A stretch of 64,000 bases of DNA. Origin: Smittium culicis (lineage: Eukaryota > Kickxellomycota > Harpellomycetes > Harpellales > Legeriomycetaceae). The DNA lies in contig LSSN01000315.1 of assembly GCA_001970855.1 (NCBI GenBank), positions 2,863 through 66,862 of the forward strand. The letters are read 5' to 3'. Shown here in pieces: positions 38,575 through 50,500 of the stretch. Under the pieces are notes generated by a model. The model saw nothing but the letters and a program-made list of their open reading frames with translations, had not been told where the DNA came from and ran no database searches. The translations under genes and the position numbers were made by a program. Position 1 is the first letter of the stretch. Every line of letters begins with the position of its first letter.

Positions 38575-39231
38575 CCTTGAACCAATTCCTAGTGGGCATG
38601 GAGCTGCTAAAGCGGTGGAGGGGTGTCGGTTGAAAAAATTTTTATGTAATATTTTTTTTAACTTTTTAAATATTTTTTAATAGTTATTAGTATACTTTTA
38701 AATTATGTTTAATAAACTCTCTGAGGAAAAAAAAATAAGTATAATATACTCCATCAGTATTAGCTTGTTTATAATTGGTTATGATATTCTAGTATGGTTT
38801 GAATTTATGCATAAATATTTTTTAATTTTTTTATGCATCATATCTTTCTGTAGGAAATAGATTTGGAGAGGGTGTGATAACAAATTTTAAAATAAGGTTA
38901 AAATTATTTAAAATAATTTATAGAATGGATTTTTATAATTTTAGTTCAATCAGGATGAATGTTTAAACTTACACTCGTAATTACGCCTTAAAATTATTAT
39001 CGGGTTATTTTTTATTTTATCAAAGTACCGATAATTTAGTTGATAAAAGATGAATACAAATTATATATGCTGATTTTTTTTTCAGAGAGTTTATACTTCA
39101 TAATTTAAAAGTATAATAATAGACATTAAAAAATATTTAAAAAGTAAAAAAATATATTGATAAAAAAATTTTTCAACCGAAAACCCTCCGCCGCTCTAGC
39201 AGCTCCATACCCACTCGGCTTCGGTTCAAGG
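38575..39231. mobile_element. 657-bp inverted-repeat (MITE-like) element
   Basis: The two ends are inverted copies of one another over about 160 bp. The left arm starts CCTTGAACC at 38,575 and the right arm ends GGTTCAAGG at 39,231. Each arm holds a GC-rich head of about 60 bp, an AT-rich body and an inner CTCTGA plus poly-A block. The interior (about 38,740-39,070) is AT-rich with no coding potential. The flanks TCTACT and TATACT match at five of six positions and may be a target-site duplication. The heads carry a conserved hairpin (GCTGCT paired with AGCGG(C/T)), and in the right arm an outer AACCGAA...TTCGGTT stem. A non-autonomous DNA transposon is the simplest reading. A third single arm lies at 22,209. 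Confidence 0.75.
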
Positions 39232-40280
39232 TATACTATGAAGATAAAATATAATTTTAATCTACTGACTTTTTATTAAATTCGAAATATGCCTTCATAA
39301 AATTGCAAAAAAATTTTAATTTACGAATTATAACTTTTTTTTTCTATGCAAAACACTGCATATAACTCAGTAAAAATTTAAATTATTCTTTTTTTCTTAC
39401 TTTTATTAAATATGATTTAAAAAGCTGAAATATAAATTATAATTTTTTTCGAATATAAAAGGTTAAAGTTATTTTCCATTCCAAAATTTAGAAACTATTT
39501 CTAGCTATTAGGAACCTGGTTGGAGAAAAAAAAAATTTTTTATCGTCATAAAATAATTTATAGCTATCCATCAATTTACTTATTGTTTTATTATCTTGTA
39601 AAATATGATTATGTACATTTAGAGTTTTTAATTTTTAAAATCAGGTTTTAAAGATTTCTTTGTGACATTCTGGAAAGCTGGTGATTATTTTTTACAAAAC
39701 TCGCTTAGTAAACCAAAACTTTGCTCATCCCCTCCCAGAAATAAAATTATCATATGATGACACTGTTCTAGCTGCTAGTTTAGATCCTAGCTGACTGATC
39801 TTAGGCGCCTTTCAAGCTTCATAGCGATTCTAATATTATAAACGAGTTTAAATTACACTTAACCTTTTTGAAGTGATTTTTTAATCAATTTTTCAAATTT
39901 CTAATTAAACATATCATTTAGTAAAATGATTTACTGCGTGTTTGTGAAAGTTTTGATTATGAGAGGCTCCCCAAAAAAATTCTTGGAATTATGATAATGT
40001 GAATAGTAATTTGTATGAATGAGCATGTGCATTTACATATATATATAAACAACTTACTTGATTTTTGATCCTGTTATATTGTCTTTAAGTGTTACCACAT
40101 TATTCTAAAAAAAATCATTCATTTTGGCTTTACTATCATCCACTCATTTAATTCCTGATACGCGCGTGAGTCTACATGTTGAAAATATCCAACATATTTT
40201 TTGTTTTAAGCTTTCCAAATATATAACATTAGTTTAAAAAATTCTCTGAGAAAAAAAAATACAAGAAATAAAAAATATAG
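39232..40280. other. intergenic, AT-rich
   Basis: No gene is seen. A stretch near 40,215-40,260 (TAGTTTAAAAAATTCTCTGA then poly-A) resembles the inner tail of the inverted-repeat arms and may be a more decayed relative. A short TA run lies near 40,040. Confidence 0.4.
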
Positions 40281-40516
40281 ATGTTGGTGGGTTCCTTGAC
40301 CTAGTTAATCCTTCTTTAGGAAAGTTATACAGTCTTCCTAGGCTTCAAACCTTTCTTGTTGCAGCCGTAGTATAGCTTGATGTTTCTGAAGTCACAGTTA
40401 TTAAATGATAGTTCTATCAGTTGATATAGTAAATTAAAATGAGTCAAGACTATGATTTAATTCTTAGTTAATATTGTTATTATTAGTCTTTAGTTATTAG
40501 TTGGCCTTAATTATTA

Positions 40517-40696
40517 TTTATACAAATTTGCACTTATACAAAAAGTATAAATAGTCTTTTGTTTACCCAGTTTCTGGTTCCATATCAGACAACAAACGTC
40601 TCCAATCTAAATAAAAAATCTTTAGTAATACTTGGCTTACCTTTTTTAGTTTATAGCTTTTTTATTATCTCATTTGATCTTGATATTTCTGACAAA
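40517..40696. repeat. dispersed repeat copy (partner of 36-213)
   Basis: Direct-orientation match to 36-213 over about 180 bp with scattered substitutions and small indels. It contains TATAAATAGTCTTTTGTTTA and a TTCCATATC block. It is near the 3' end of the decayed minus-strand retroelement. On the minus strand a frame reads LKKVSQVLLKIF and then RRLLSDMEPE, which the other copy partly preserves. Confidence 0.7.
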
Positions 40697-41279
40697 TATA
40701 TAGAGAAAGTAAATTTCCTGAAGAAAGGTTTTATTCATCTGGCACTTTTCACATAGTTTTGCTGTCATTTCGTATAATATTTTTCATGCAGTACCGCAAA
40801 ATTTCCGAACTTGAGATGGTTTTGTAGTGTTGCCGGATTAAATATAGATGGATTCGCCGGTAATTTTCTTTAATCTTAGTTCAAAAAGAATCAGAGATCT
40901 TTGGCATTAATTCGTATTGTTTTCTAATGTGAGATCCACATTCCTGAATACTGTTTTTAGCAAAGTACTACCCCGAATCCATTGCAGTTGGATTTTGCGA
41001 GTATCTCTAGGTTTATTGTTTGCAGAGATAAGATTTTAACTTTAATTTTTTAATTTTTCCTTATAATTTATAATTTTGTATTGTGAGATCTGTGAGAGTT
41101 ACCGCCACCGTAAATTATTTAATCTTAAAAAATTCCTAGTTTTTTAGCTATAAGATCTTTCTTACCATTTATTTCCCAGCTAGTATGGTTTCTAAAATTT
41201 CTTGAGCTTTTCTAATGATGCTTTCTATCCCTCTCAAGGTATTTTTGATGGTAAAAAATATCTTTCGAGCCCTCCAGTG

Positions 41280-41835
41280 CAGGTACCAAACTTTTTTTTT
41301 TATGGGAAATTAAGATTCATATCCAGTGAATTGATTCGCATATCTAATTACGTTATCACTAGTGATTGTATCGTTACAGATTTGTTATATATTATCTTGA
41401 AGCCCAGCTTGGTCAATTTGGAGTATATCTGATCGCTTTTCGATTTCATGTTTTCTTCTACTCTCCCAATATTAGATTATCGTCAAATTATGTAAAAAAG
41501 AAAAATTTTGTATCAGTCGTATGTTATTACTGGAAGTATTGCATTATTGAAGGTGTTTTTTCTGACTTAAAGTCCAAATGGGAGCGTAAAAAACTGCTAT
41601 TCTTTTCTTCTCCACCTAAAAAGTTATTTCTTGAAATATTTTTGGATAAGAATTTGTATTAATGCATCCTTAAGATCCAGGAAAGTCATGAAATTTATTC
41701 TACAAACCATAAGGAATTTTGATTTCAGTTTTTCTTTCTATTAATTTCGCCTATTTACGCTAAGAATCAATTCACTCAGGTTCGGGACTATCCTGAGCCC
41801 GCTTGTGTTCTTTGATATTAAGATGAGGCTTCTTT
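41280..41835 (-). pseudogene. broken reverse-transcriptase domain B, DIRS-like
   Basis: Reading the minus strand, one frame gives in order: SKNTSGLRIVPNLSELI (fingers), MTFLDLKDALIQILIQ (A motif region with the catalytic aspartate in LDLKDA), then after a stop LPFGL (B motif), NNAILPVITYD, the decayed C-motif site, and IGRVEENMKSKSDQIY with KLTKLGFKI. The spacing and wording (LDLKDA, LPFGL, LGF) follow Ty3/DIRS-type reverse transcriptases, and the FRW--K--QF stretch before LPFGL is closest to DIRS-type enzymes. Several in-frame stops and loss of the YLDD box show it is dead. I describe the breaks only; lineage is inference from motif style. Confidence 0.65.
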
Positions 41836-42779
41836 AGACCTCTAGATTGTGGAATTTGAACTCTTGTATTGCTATTATCTTCAATAGTTTTGGCGCTTCA
41901 TTATTAATATTTTAACAGGATTTTGATCTGATATTTATCTTATTGTGCTGCATGTGTAGTTTAAGATGCTGATGTCCCTTTAAGTCCTATTAATGAAACC
42001 CTCGCTAGTATATCCATATTCCAGAATTGAATCGAGATCCCCTTCTCTACAATTCTTTGCTACCAATCTCTTCTCGTCAGTTTGTTACATGCAGTGCAAA
42101 AAGATGCGAGGCATTCTCATTCCAAGACCCCTTAAGTGGGGACTGCTGAGACTGAATTCACCATCCAGGACATTTTCATCGAAAATTTTCCTGGGTGGAT
42201 GGATTTTGAGTGTAGGAGACTGTGATTCTACTTATACAATTTGCTTTATAGCAGGATTTATGCAGTTAATATTTTGAGTACCATAATACTGGATCCAATT
42301 AAAGGGAATTCGGATTCGAAATTGCCTCTCTATTTTCTTGCTTTCAACCAATTAGACAATTTTTTCTGGTATATAAAGGGCTTTGAGTGTGTATAAGATC
42401 TGAGAAAGACTTTTCTGGAGGGTCAAACCCATTTTGAAGTTTATTCAATCTATCTTGAGTGCCAGTGGTATAAATAGTTCCAAGAGGCACTTACATAGCT
42501 GTAATGAACCTAAAAAAAGTATAATTAAAATACTATTTGTTAGACCAAATTGGGACATACACTAATAAAAAATATATTGAAACGCTAAAACATGAGTACC
42601 TTTATGAAGCAATTTAATATCTTATTAAAAAAGTATATTTTCTATTTTCTATTTTAATTATATTTTTACTTTAGTATAGTTAGTATTTAATTATAGTATG
42701 AGTTCATAAAATACTCATTGTGTAGAATTGTCTATAAAAAGGCAGCTGAATATCTCAAATTGAGAAAGGTATTCAGAAC

Positions 42780-43300
42780 AACAAATAATAAAATTCAGAC
42801 CATAAAAATGGCAGATAAACATGATTTTTGAATCTCTGGTAGTTAATCGATTATTTTTCAGGATTATTTGACAAAGTTGATGATTTATTGAACTTTTTTC
42901 TTACGTTAGAACCACTTGAGCTCAGTGTATTCAAAATTTGTTTTTCATCACCATGGTTTAGAAAAGTTTTTTTGACGACCGATGCTTTTAAAAAATAGTT
43001 CTTCTGGTACAAGAGAATATTTCTATTTACCTTATTATTATGCAAATGTAGCGCTTAAGATATCTTCTTCGATTGAAGGAAGAGCTTTTATTCGCTCCAG
43101 ATAGTCGTCCAATTCGGTCAGCGATGTTATTGTATTTAAATAGGGATCTTATAGCTCTGATATATGCTACCTTTCTTCAAAGAGCTTCATAAACATTTCT
43201 GTTAGCTCCTTGATCTGATTGTGTCTAATTTGTACCTGGTTCTTAGTATCTTGATCCTTCAATGGAATTTTTTAAAAATCTAGTTATTAAAAGATTGAAA
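42780..43300 (-). pseudogene. coding relic, possibly the ORF1/gag part of the decayed element
   Basis: The minus strand reads as fairly continuous polar protein text: NQIKELTEMFMKLFEER, then after stops LNTITSLTELDDYLERIKAL, and finally a 64-residue open stretch (43,045-42,851) rich in K, N and S. It lies about 1 kb upstream of reverse-transcriptase relic B in the same direction, where a gag-like ORF1 would be expected. A coiled-coil-like leucine pattern fits gag-like proteins, but no zinc knuckle is seen. Confidence 0.35.
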
Positions 43301-45049
43301 ATATTAATAGCTTTTACAGTACATCTGTGAAAGAAAAGATTAAAAGTATATCAGATATGGGATCTTTTAAATCTAGTCAATAAAAAAAATTTGGTTCAAT
43401 TTTATTCCAATTACTTTTATTAGATTTTAGCTTTTCATATATTATTATATATGTTGATGTAACTTGATATTTCTCCTGTCAGAAATATATTTGGTGCTAT
43501 ATCGCAAGTTTTAATTAAAAAATGCTCATGTTTAGTTTATTAATTTCTCAAATTATTGCTCTAAAGCTTAATCTCTAAAACATTAGTAGGATCCAAAAAT
43601 TTATTCATTATAGGTGTCCTATAGCTTAGTTTTATTGAAATTTTTCTGTTAATGTTTATTTTAGCATATTTCAAGCAGTTAAAAATTTCTATTTGAGTAA
43701 TTTTGAACTTTTTTAATTGTTTTATAGTCCATAAGCTTAAAATTTTTTTGAATAAAACATTATTTTTTTGGTTTGCATACTAGATGCTGATTTTAAGAAT
43801 GTCATTGTAGCGGTTTATTGCAATCCTAGTTTCTTGATCCTAATCCTTTTATTCTCTACGCTTTTAAAAATCAGCCTGATTTTCTGTGCATCGCTGAATT
43901 TTTTCTTTATTTCTCTTTAATCATTTCTGTTAAAGATGTTCTTGTAGGAAGTTGTAGTTATATTTATAAATTTACTGGAAACGTACTCCTTAATTTCACA
44001 AAGAATTTGAAAGAAATATCTAATTCTTTCCTAATAGAAATATTAGAATTAATTTTTGAATTAAATTTCATAGGTGACAAAATAATTTATTTCTGCTTCC
44101 ATATAACCGATTAAATATTTATAATTCGTCATTTGAGCCCCTGGAATCGGCTTCCAACTGATTTTTTTTATTTATGCGATATTTTTTGTTTTAAAAACAC
44201 ACTTGTGTTTCCTGAATTTATTATCGATCTAGATAAATATTTTTTCGAGAAAAACTCATTTTTTGCGGTCGATCTCAGTGAAAGATTCGTATGGCTCAAT
44301 ATCCATAGATACAGATCAGCTTAATTCTTGTTTCCGTCAATATTCTATGGTCACATAGTTCTTTCTATATGGGTGATTCTTTATGAAGAGGTCATTTTAT
44401 AGTGTAAAGAGTTTCAGTATATAAAATCGCATAAAAAGTAATCGGCCAATGAGTAGAATAATTTACATTTTTAGCAAATAATAATTTTATATTGAAACAA
44501 AGAAATAGAAAAATCAAAATTACTTTTTTGCTCCGCCAATAATAGTTACAAAAAGCGATTATACAGGCCAATAACATTATACTGCAACAAAGTGCTCTCT
44601 TCGTTCAGAATCTCCCATATCTTTAGAAACTTTTGAGATCTAGCTCTTTATATTTAATCACATATGCTATCAAGACCGTGTTTTATCGATGCAATTATAT
44701 AATTCACCCTTGTATAACGAAAATAAATATTCATAAATCATGAACAGCAGATCTTTTACATATATTGCGTTGGAAATCTGTTGAAGTTTTCAAGAGCCTG
44801 ATAATAATGTGTCCCCAACTTGAACCTTGAAATTCCATTTACCTGCTTTTGTGAATATCACTACCTCTGGGATGTCCGTTTAATTGATATTTAAATTAAG
44901 AAATTTAGGATATATCTCCACTATATTAAATTTTCCAAGTGTATCTTGAAATTATTTTATTTAGTTCCATTTTATTATTCGGAAAATGAGGTGTTTTTTG
45001 ACTCTAAGGTTATTATAATTTTCAGTCTACTAGTAAACATGATAACCAC

Positions 45050-45810
45050 ATAATCTTAGATTTTCCTCGGAAAGAAAAAAAATTACTGAAAATTTATCTC
45101 TACTTCTTTATCATTATATCCGCTTCCCTGTTCAGATACTTTAACTTTCTGTTTAATATCTCAAGTATTGGTGCACGATTTTAATTAATTTCGAGATGAA
45201 ACATTGCCTTTGAAGTATTCGTATTTTGTTTCTCTGCATTCTTAAAGAATTCCAGCATTATCAGATTTTTCTAAACAATTTCTGTGGTTTCTAATAATTT
45301 CTCTTTTGATGATTACAAAAATTTTTTAGGTCGAATAAATATGGGCTTAATCAAACGCCTTTTTGTCTTGCTAATTTTAAACAAGGATAAATATTTTTAT
45401 GAATACCAAAGACCACAGCGATAACCTAAGCTTTAGGACTCTAAATCGATAATCTATTGTCCTCTGTTGAACCTTAGCGATTCCACCGATTAATTTTGTG
45501 TTTTAACGTATGGGAATACTTTTAATGTATTGATTAACACATCCAATCTTTATTCCTTATTAACTTAATACAATACTACGAATTTCAATTTTAAAGTATA
45601 TTTGTGGTAATAATTGATTTAAAGATCTCGGGTTATACACTGGTCTAATTTCTCCTAGTTTTTTCGGAATGGATAATATTCTTGAGAAATATCATGACTT
45701 ATGAGGCGAAACTTTTTCTATGGTCTATTTTCCCTAAAGATTTGTTATTAATTTCTCAATAAAGTCTATTTTATGTCGAATTATTTTAGACAGTTTCGAT
45801 TTTAATACGT
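45050..45810 (-). pseudogene. broken reverse-transcriptase domain A, DIRS-like
   Basis: A second relic, upstream of relic B on the same strand. The minus strand reads VSPHKS, stop, then IPKKLGEIRPVYNPRSLNQ (the fingers block, 45,610-45,690). Further on it reads IYPCLKLARQKGV, stop, LSPYLFDLKNF (45,318-45,412). This last piece corresponds to the ARSQGI-LSAYLDDLL block around the catalytic C motif of DIRS-type enzymes, with YLDD changed to YLFD. A downstream segment, ILNRKLKYLNREADIMIKK, matches the connector after the thumb. Frameshifts and stops separate the pieces. The assignment rests on recalled family patterns. Confidence 0.6.
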
Positions 45811-46800
45811 TTCTGGCTACAATCGATGTTTTTGGGTATCTTGAGGGACTCGTAGACCCTCCTGAATAATTTATCTGACCGATGGTCGGTCGTGAGTCAT
45901 TAATACACCTTTTATTAGAGAATAAGAATATCCAATACTATTAATTCTTCCTGCTACAACGCTGGAAAAAAGTGCGGCTACTGTAACTTCCATTATATCA
46001 GTTGTTGTAGGTTTTTACTTTGGACTTTTGCTGGATTGAATTATATTCTTTTGTATTAACATTTTGGGGTTGGAAATATGATGTAATTTTGTTCCATTTT
46101 CTGGTGTTTAAGCCATTTATACATCGCAGCTATATTGAAAATACTTTTTTGGTAAGCATCTGAGATGTCGTAATATTTTCGGCAAAGTCCTTTGGTTTGA
46201 ATAAAAGTTTGGCTGTATTAGGCATAATTTGAGGAAATTTTCCAGGTATTTTGTTTGCTTTATCGATACTATTCATTCTTATCTGAGGAGCAAAATCTGA
46301 TAGAAAAATTACATGAGCTATGTGTATTCAAAATTAATTGTCCAAGCTGAAACTAGTTTGACCTTTAATAAAGTTTTAGATGAAATAATCGATCGAAAGA
46401 GTAGGACCAAATATTATATATTGGAAATTATGCATCTCGTGTTTTTCTTTTTTGAGCCTGACGGAAAGTCCCAAATCATCAATTAAAGAGGGATTAAAAA
46501 CCATGCTAAATTTTCTATGGTAGCGTAACAAGAATTTAATTCTGTAAAAGTTGTTTTTGTTTTTTTTTTTTTTTTCAAATTTTTGAGTAAGATCACAGGT
46601 TGCGCATTTATGATCTCTGAATATAGATGTAAATCTCTAGGTGGTGATATATCGAAAATATATCTGTGACTATTTACATATTATCAAATATTAGGGTATA
46701 ACCAGAATTTTCTGGTATACAAGTTATTTGGATTATAAATTAAGTTGATTATTTGCAAATTTCCTCTCGCCAACTCTGGCGTAGATGTTTAGACTTTAAC

Positions 46801-47549
46801 TTATGTAGATCATTGATGGAATTATTTTATTTAAATAATCCGAAATTAATATATATATATATACATTTTTTTTATTTATTTTGGTGAAACAGCTAAGTAG
46901 TGCATCTTATGAAATTATTTTGGTAGAGTTTAATATGTTAAGTGCCTTTCCTCTTTTATATTCCAAAAAATAATCATTTTATTTCATATTTCTTAAACGT
47001 TATAATGCGTAGAATTAAAATTTTTTTTTTATTGGTATACTTAAATTGCTTTGCGTTTATAAGCATGTTTAAATCGAGTTTAATAAAAAATAGGTAACAT
47101 ATAATCGTATTTTACAATGAAGTAAAATTTTAAGTTAATGATAATAATAATTAAAAATTAACAGGGTATTACTATAAAATTTTATATATGTAAAATAAAA
47201 AGTTAGCGTTTTCTTCTGCGATTGTGGGAGGTAGAGGATTTCAATTTAGAAAAAAAATATAAATAAAAAAGTGCTCAGTTAGGAATATATAACTTTAATA
47301 AAATAGTAAAATGGAATTTCATAATTTAATTAAAAGAAAAAGTCAAATTAGATATTGAAACCCAATATTTTAAAAAATTATATTTTTAAGGGTTAATAAT
47401 CTTGTTTATTTGTGAAATAAAAAGGAAAAATCAGATACATTCAAATAATCAAATAAATTCAAGTGAATTCAAGTAAATCATAACAATAAAATGTAACATT
47501 TAGCCTGGACGCAGAAGCGTGAAAAGTTGTATTTTTTTAATATAGCAAT
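46801..47549. other. intergenic region 3' of the exportin gene
   Basis: AT-rich DNA with a TA microsatellite at about 46,849-46,863 and a short GC-richer patch near 47,505-47,525. No gene is seen. Confidence 0.5.
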
Positions 47550-50500
47550 TTAGGGGATGAAATGAGATAAATCAAAATCTTCGTTTCCATTTTCGACTCT
47601 AGATCCTTTAGAATCTAGAACGTTGGATGACCCCCAGCTATTTTCTGAGCTTTCAACTAGAATGGAGCTTTTGTTTGTTGATTTTTTATATGAAGCAACA
47701 ATTCGGTTCGATTCTTTTGTTGCAGCTTTTAATAGATCGTGCGAATCTTGCCAGTTAATTATATGGTCTAGAAGGGTTTTGGTAAGTGCATACATAAACT
47801 TGTTCTTTTTGGTCTTTTCAGAACTATCGGCTGAATTTGTAGCATTTATAGCAGAGGAAAAAACAGGATCCGATTCAATTTCTACGTCGTATTCAATAGC
47901 TTCTTTATAGAAGCTCGCTAATGATGTGTTAAGCTGTTGGTAATTGAATTTTTCTTTCAACATAGCCATTGACTCATTAATTATAGATTGCTTGATATTA
48001 TTCCAAAAATGGTTATTTGCACCGGTATAATCTACAGTTTGATTTAAAACTGATGAAGAGTTTTGGTTCTGTGGTTGATACGAAACTGCTGTGGAGAATA
48101 TTGCACTTAATATATGAATAATTTTGTCTTTTAATTCTACATAATAGCTATCAGCGAGCATCCTAATAAGCTGCGAAGTTAGGTCTGAGGTAGTAAATTC
48201 AGAGATTAAAGAGAAAAATTTGAAAAGTTCAACGCTGGAATTTAGAATTGTAGATAAGGATTTTTTAACTTTTGATGCGGGGATTTGCTTAGAAACTGAT
48301 AAAAATTCGATAAAATTGTTGTCAATATCCGAGCTTGATGACAACGAAGATGCTATTAGTGGTTGATACTTTGTAAACTGAATAGTGTACGCTAATAAAA
48401 TTGGAAAAACATTTTCTGCAGAAATAATTAGGTTTCTAGTGGCTATAAGATCCCGGATATTAAGCATTTGGATCAAAGTTTTGAGTAAGCTTAGAGTACA
48501 TGATTGGTTTACAACCAAGTAAACCAAGAAATTTAAATTTAAATCTTGGTGGTTTTTAGGATCGTTAGGTAAGTTTCCATCATAGTCTACTTTCAATTCG
48601 AAATTATTATTAGAGTCAGTTTGAAGTAAATCAAACATATTACTTGCAACATATTTAGGCTGATCATCTTCGTCACCAGTTGATCCCATTAACGCTTTAT
48701 TTGCAGATCTTATTGAATTTGGTGACTTGAATTTATTATTGATACGAGTGGAGATAAGTTCCTCTGCGCTCCAAAATTCAACTAAATTTGTGGCATTCGA
48801 TCCAAAATTAATGCATCTGAAAATTTCAGATTGAACAAGCGATAAACTTCGCATGAAATGGCGGTAGCTTGATTCAAACTCAGTAACGTCTTCTTCAGAG
48901 GTATGAATTTTAGAAAATTCTTGATTTAATGATGAGATTTTATCTAGAAGGAAAGAATTAAGCTGTTCATAAAATGTAGAAAAAACTCCAGAAGTTTGTT
49001 TAGGACTAGGGGGTTTCATAATATGTGATTTTTTAGAAGATATTTTTTGGTAATTAGCAGATTCTCCAAGAGGATAAGATAACTTAGAAGACCTTGAGTT
49101 TGCTGAAATTAAAGGTTTAAGGCAAAATAGGAATATATTTTTCCATACATTTAAGGGCAAAGATCCTGCTTCACCAAAAAGAGAGCTAGAATATAAGGTT
49201 CCAAAATCAGGAATCTCATAATAAATTTGTGGACAAAATGTTAGAGATCCAACAATTTTGTTAGATATTTCCAATATATTTACTACATATGAAAAAAGCT
49301 TGTTTGGATCTGAATAGTCGTTGTTTAGAATAGTAGCGAAATTTTCAGGGGAAGGAGTACATTTTAATGATAGGAATTCTGACCATTTGTTTAAACTAAG
49401 GGACGCAAGATCAGAGTTTACGGTTTCAAGAGGATTGGATGATATAATTTGAGTAAGAAGTTTATGATTAAAAATCAAATGTACTACTTTGATCAATTCT
49501 AAAGCAATTTTAATTACTTGTGGGCCAACAGACTCGATCACTTTTAAATAAACTAACAGAGCAAAATTTTCATTAGCTATTGGTCCTTCAGATGGGGATC
49601 GATTGTTTTCAGAATTGTTTTGATCTGCTGCGTCAAATAATTCTATAACAGGTTTTAAAAATGCGTACATAGTAACAAGGAGCTGGTATAGATCTGATCT
49701 AAATTCATAGATAGCGTTTTCCTTATTATGTATATCGGGCAATTGTGACTTAGTATTCATGTCTATTCCAACAAATCCTACTCCAAGATTATCCAAAAGC
49801 TTAGTTGGAGAAGTTAGTAATAAGCTTAGATCGTTAAATTGATTAATTGTGGGGCTGATTAAGTTTATAGCCAAATCGTTGAGCTCAGTAGCATTTGGGA
49901 TTTGCCCAGGAACGTTTTGAGAATTTTCAGAAGTGAAAAAGCTGATGAGGAGTTCCCAGAGCATGATTTTGGTGTTGTCAGGAGTTAAAGGGTTTGTTGA
50001 GTGTTGTTTTGCTAAATTGACAAAGTCAAAGTAGTAATTCCAAAATAAGTTGGTGTTGGATTTTACAAGAGTTTTTAAAACGGAGGCAGATCTGTACGAA
50101 ACTTTTGTCCATATGTCAGTGTAAGAATTTTTAGAGTGTTTGGAGTTGCTTGGTTTAGATAAAAAGTTGGTCAAGAAAGTTAGCGAAGTAAGAATTAGCT
50201 CAGGTTTGTAAATGATTAAAAATGGAAAAGCTTCGACCTTTGTTAATTGAATGCGTATAACGTCAGGGTTGTCACATTTATATTGAATTAGGATGGAGAA
50301 GATTTGGGAAGCAGATTCTATACATCTGTTGATGATTTGCTCAGAGTTGCTATTTTTGTTATGTTCAAGCTCATTGATTGTGGCTTCCAAACCATTGGCA
50401 GCCACTTCAATGAGTGATAAAGCAGTATTTACGATGTTCGATCTTTCAGACGAGGACTGTAAGTGTTCAGGTTGGGACATTCCGTTTTGAAATAGTAAGC

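Larger units (their letters stand above)
40281..46800 (-). mobile_element. nest of decayed retroelements on the minus strand
   Basis: This 6.5-kb interval has a less extreme composition than the desert and keeps many short protein-like readings on the minus strand, all broken by stops. Two separate reverse-transcriptase relics (near 45.1-45.8 kb and 41.3-41.8 kb, described separately) are in the same orientation about 4 kb apart, so at least two copies of one broad family, or one long compound insertion, are present. The low-coordinate end includes the repeat shared with 36-213. I found no clear LTR pair, no definite tyrosine recombinase and no intact frame. The exact limits are estimates. 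Confidence 0.6.

Noticed and set aside
38575..39231. Self-cleaving ribozyme in the structured arm head
   Set aside because: I looked for hammerhead (CTGATGA and GAAA) and found none; the twister pattern could not be matched convincingly either.
41765..41800. GGTTCGGGACTATCC-like word resembling a tRNA T-arm
   Set aside because: No matching D-arm, anticodon arm or acceptor stem nearby, and it lies in the fingers block of the reverse-transcriptase relic on the minus strand.
41202..42277. Plus-strand frames of 76-98 residues in the retroelement nest
   Set aside because: Antisense shadows of the decayed reverse-transcriptase relic.
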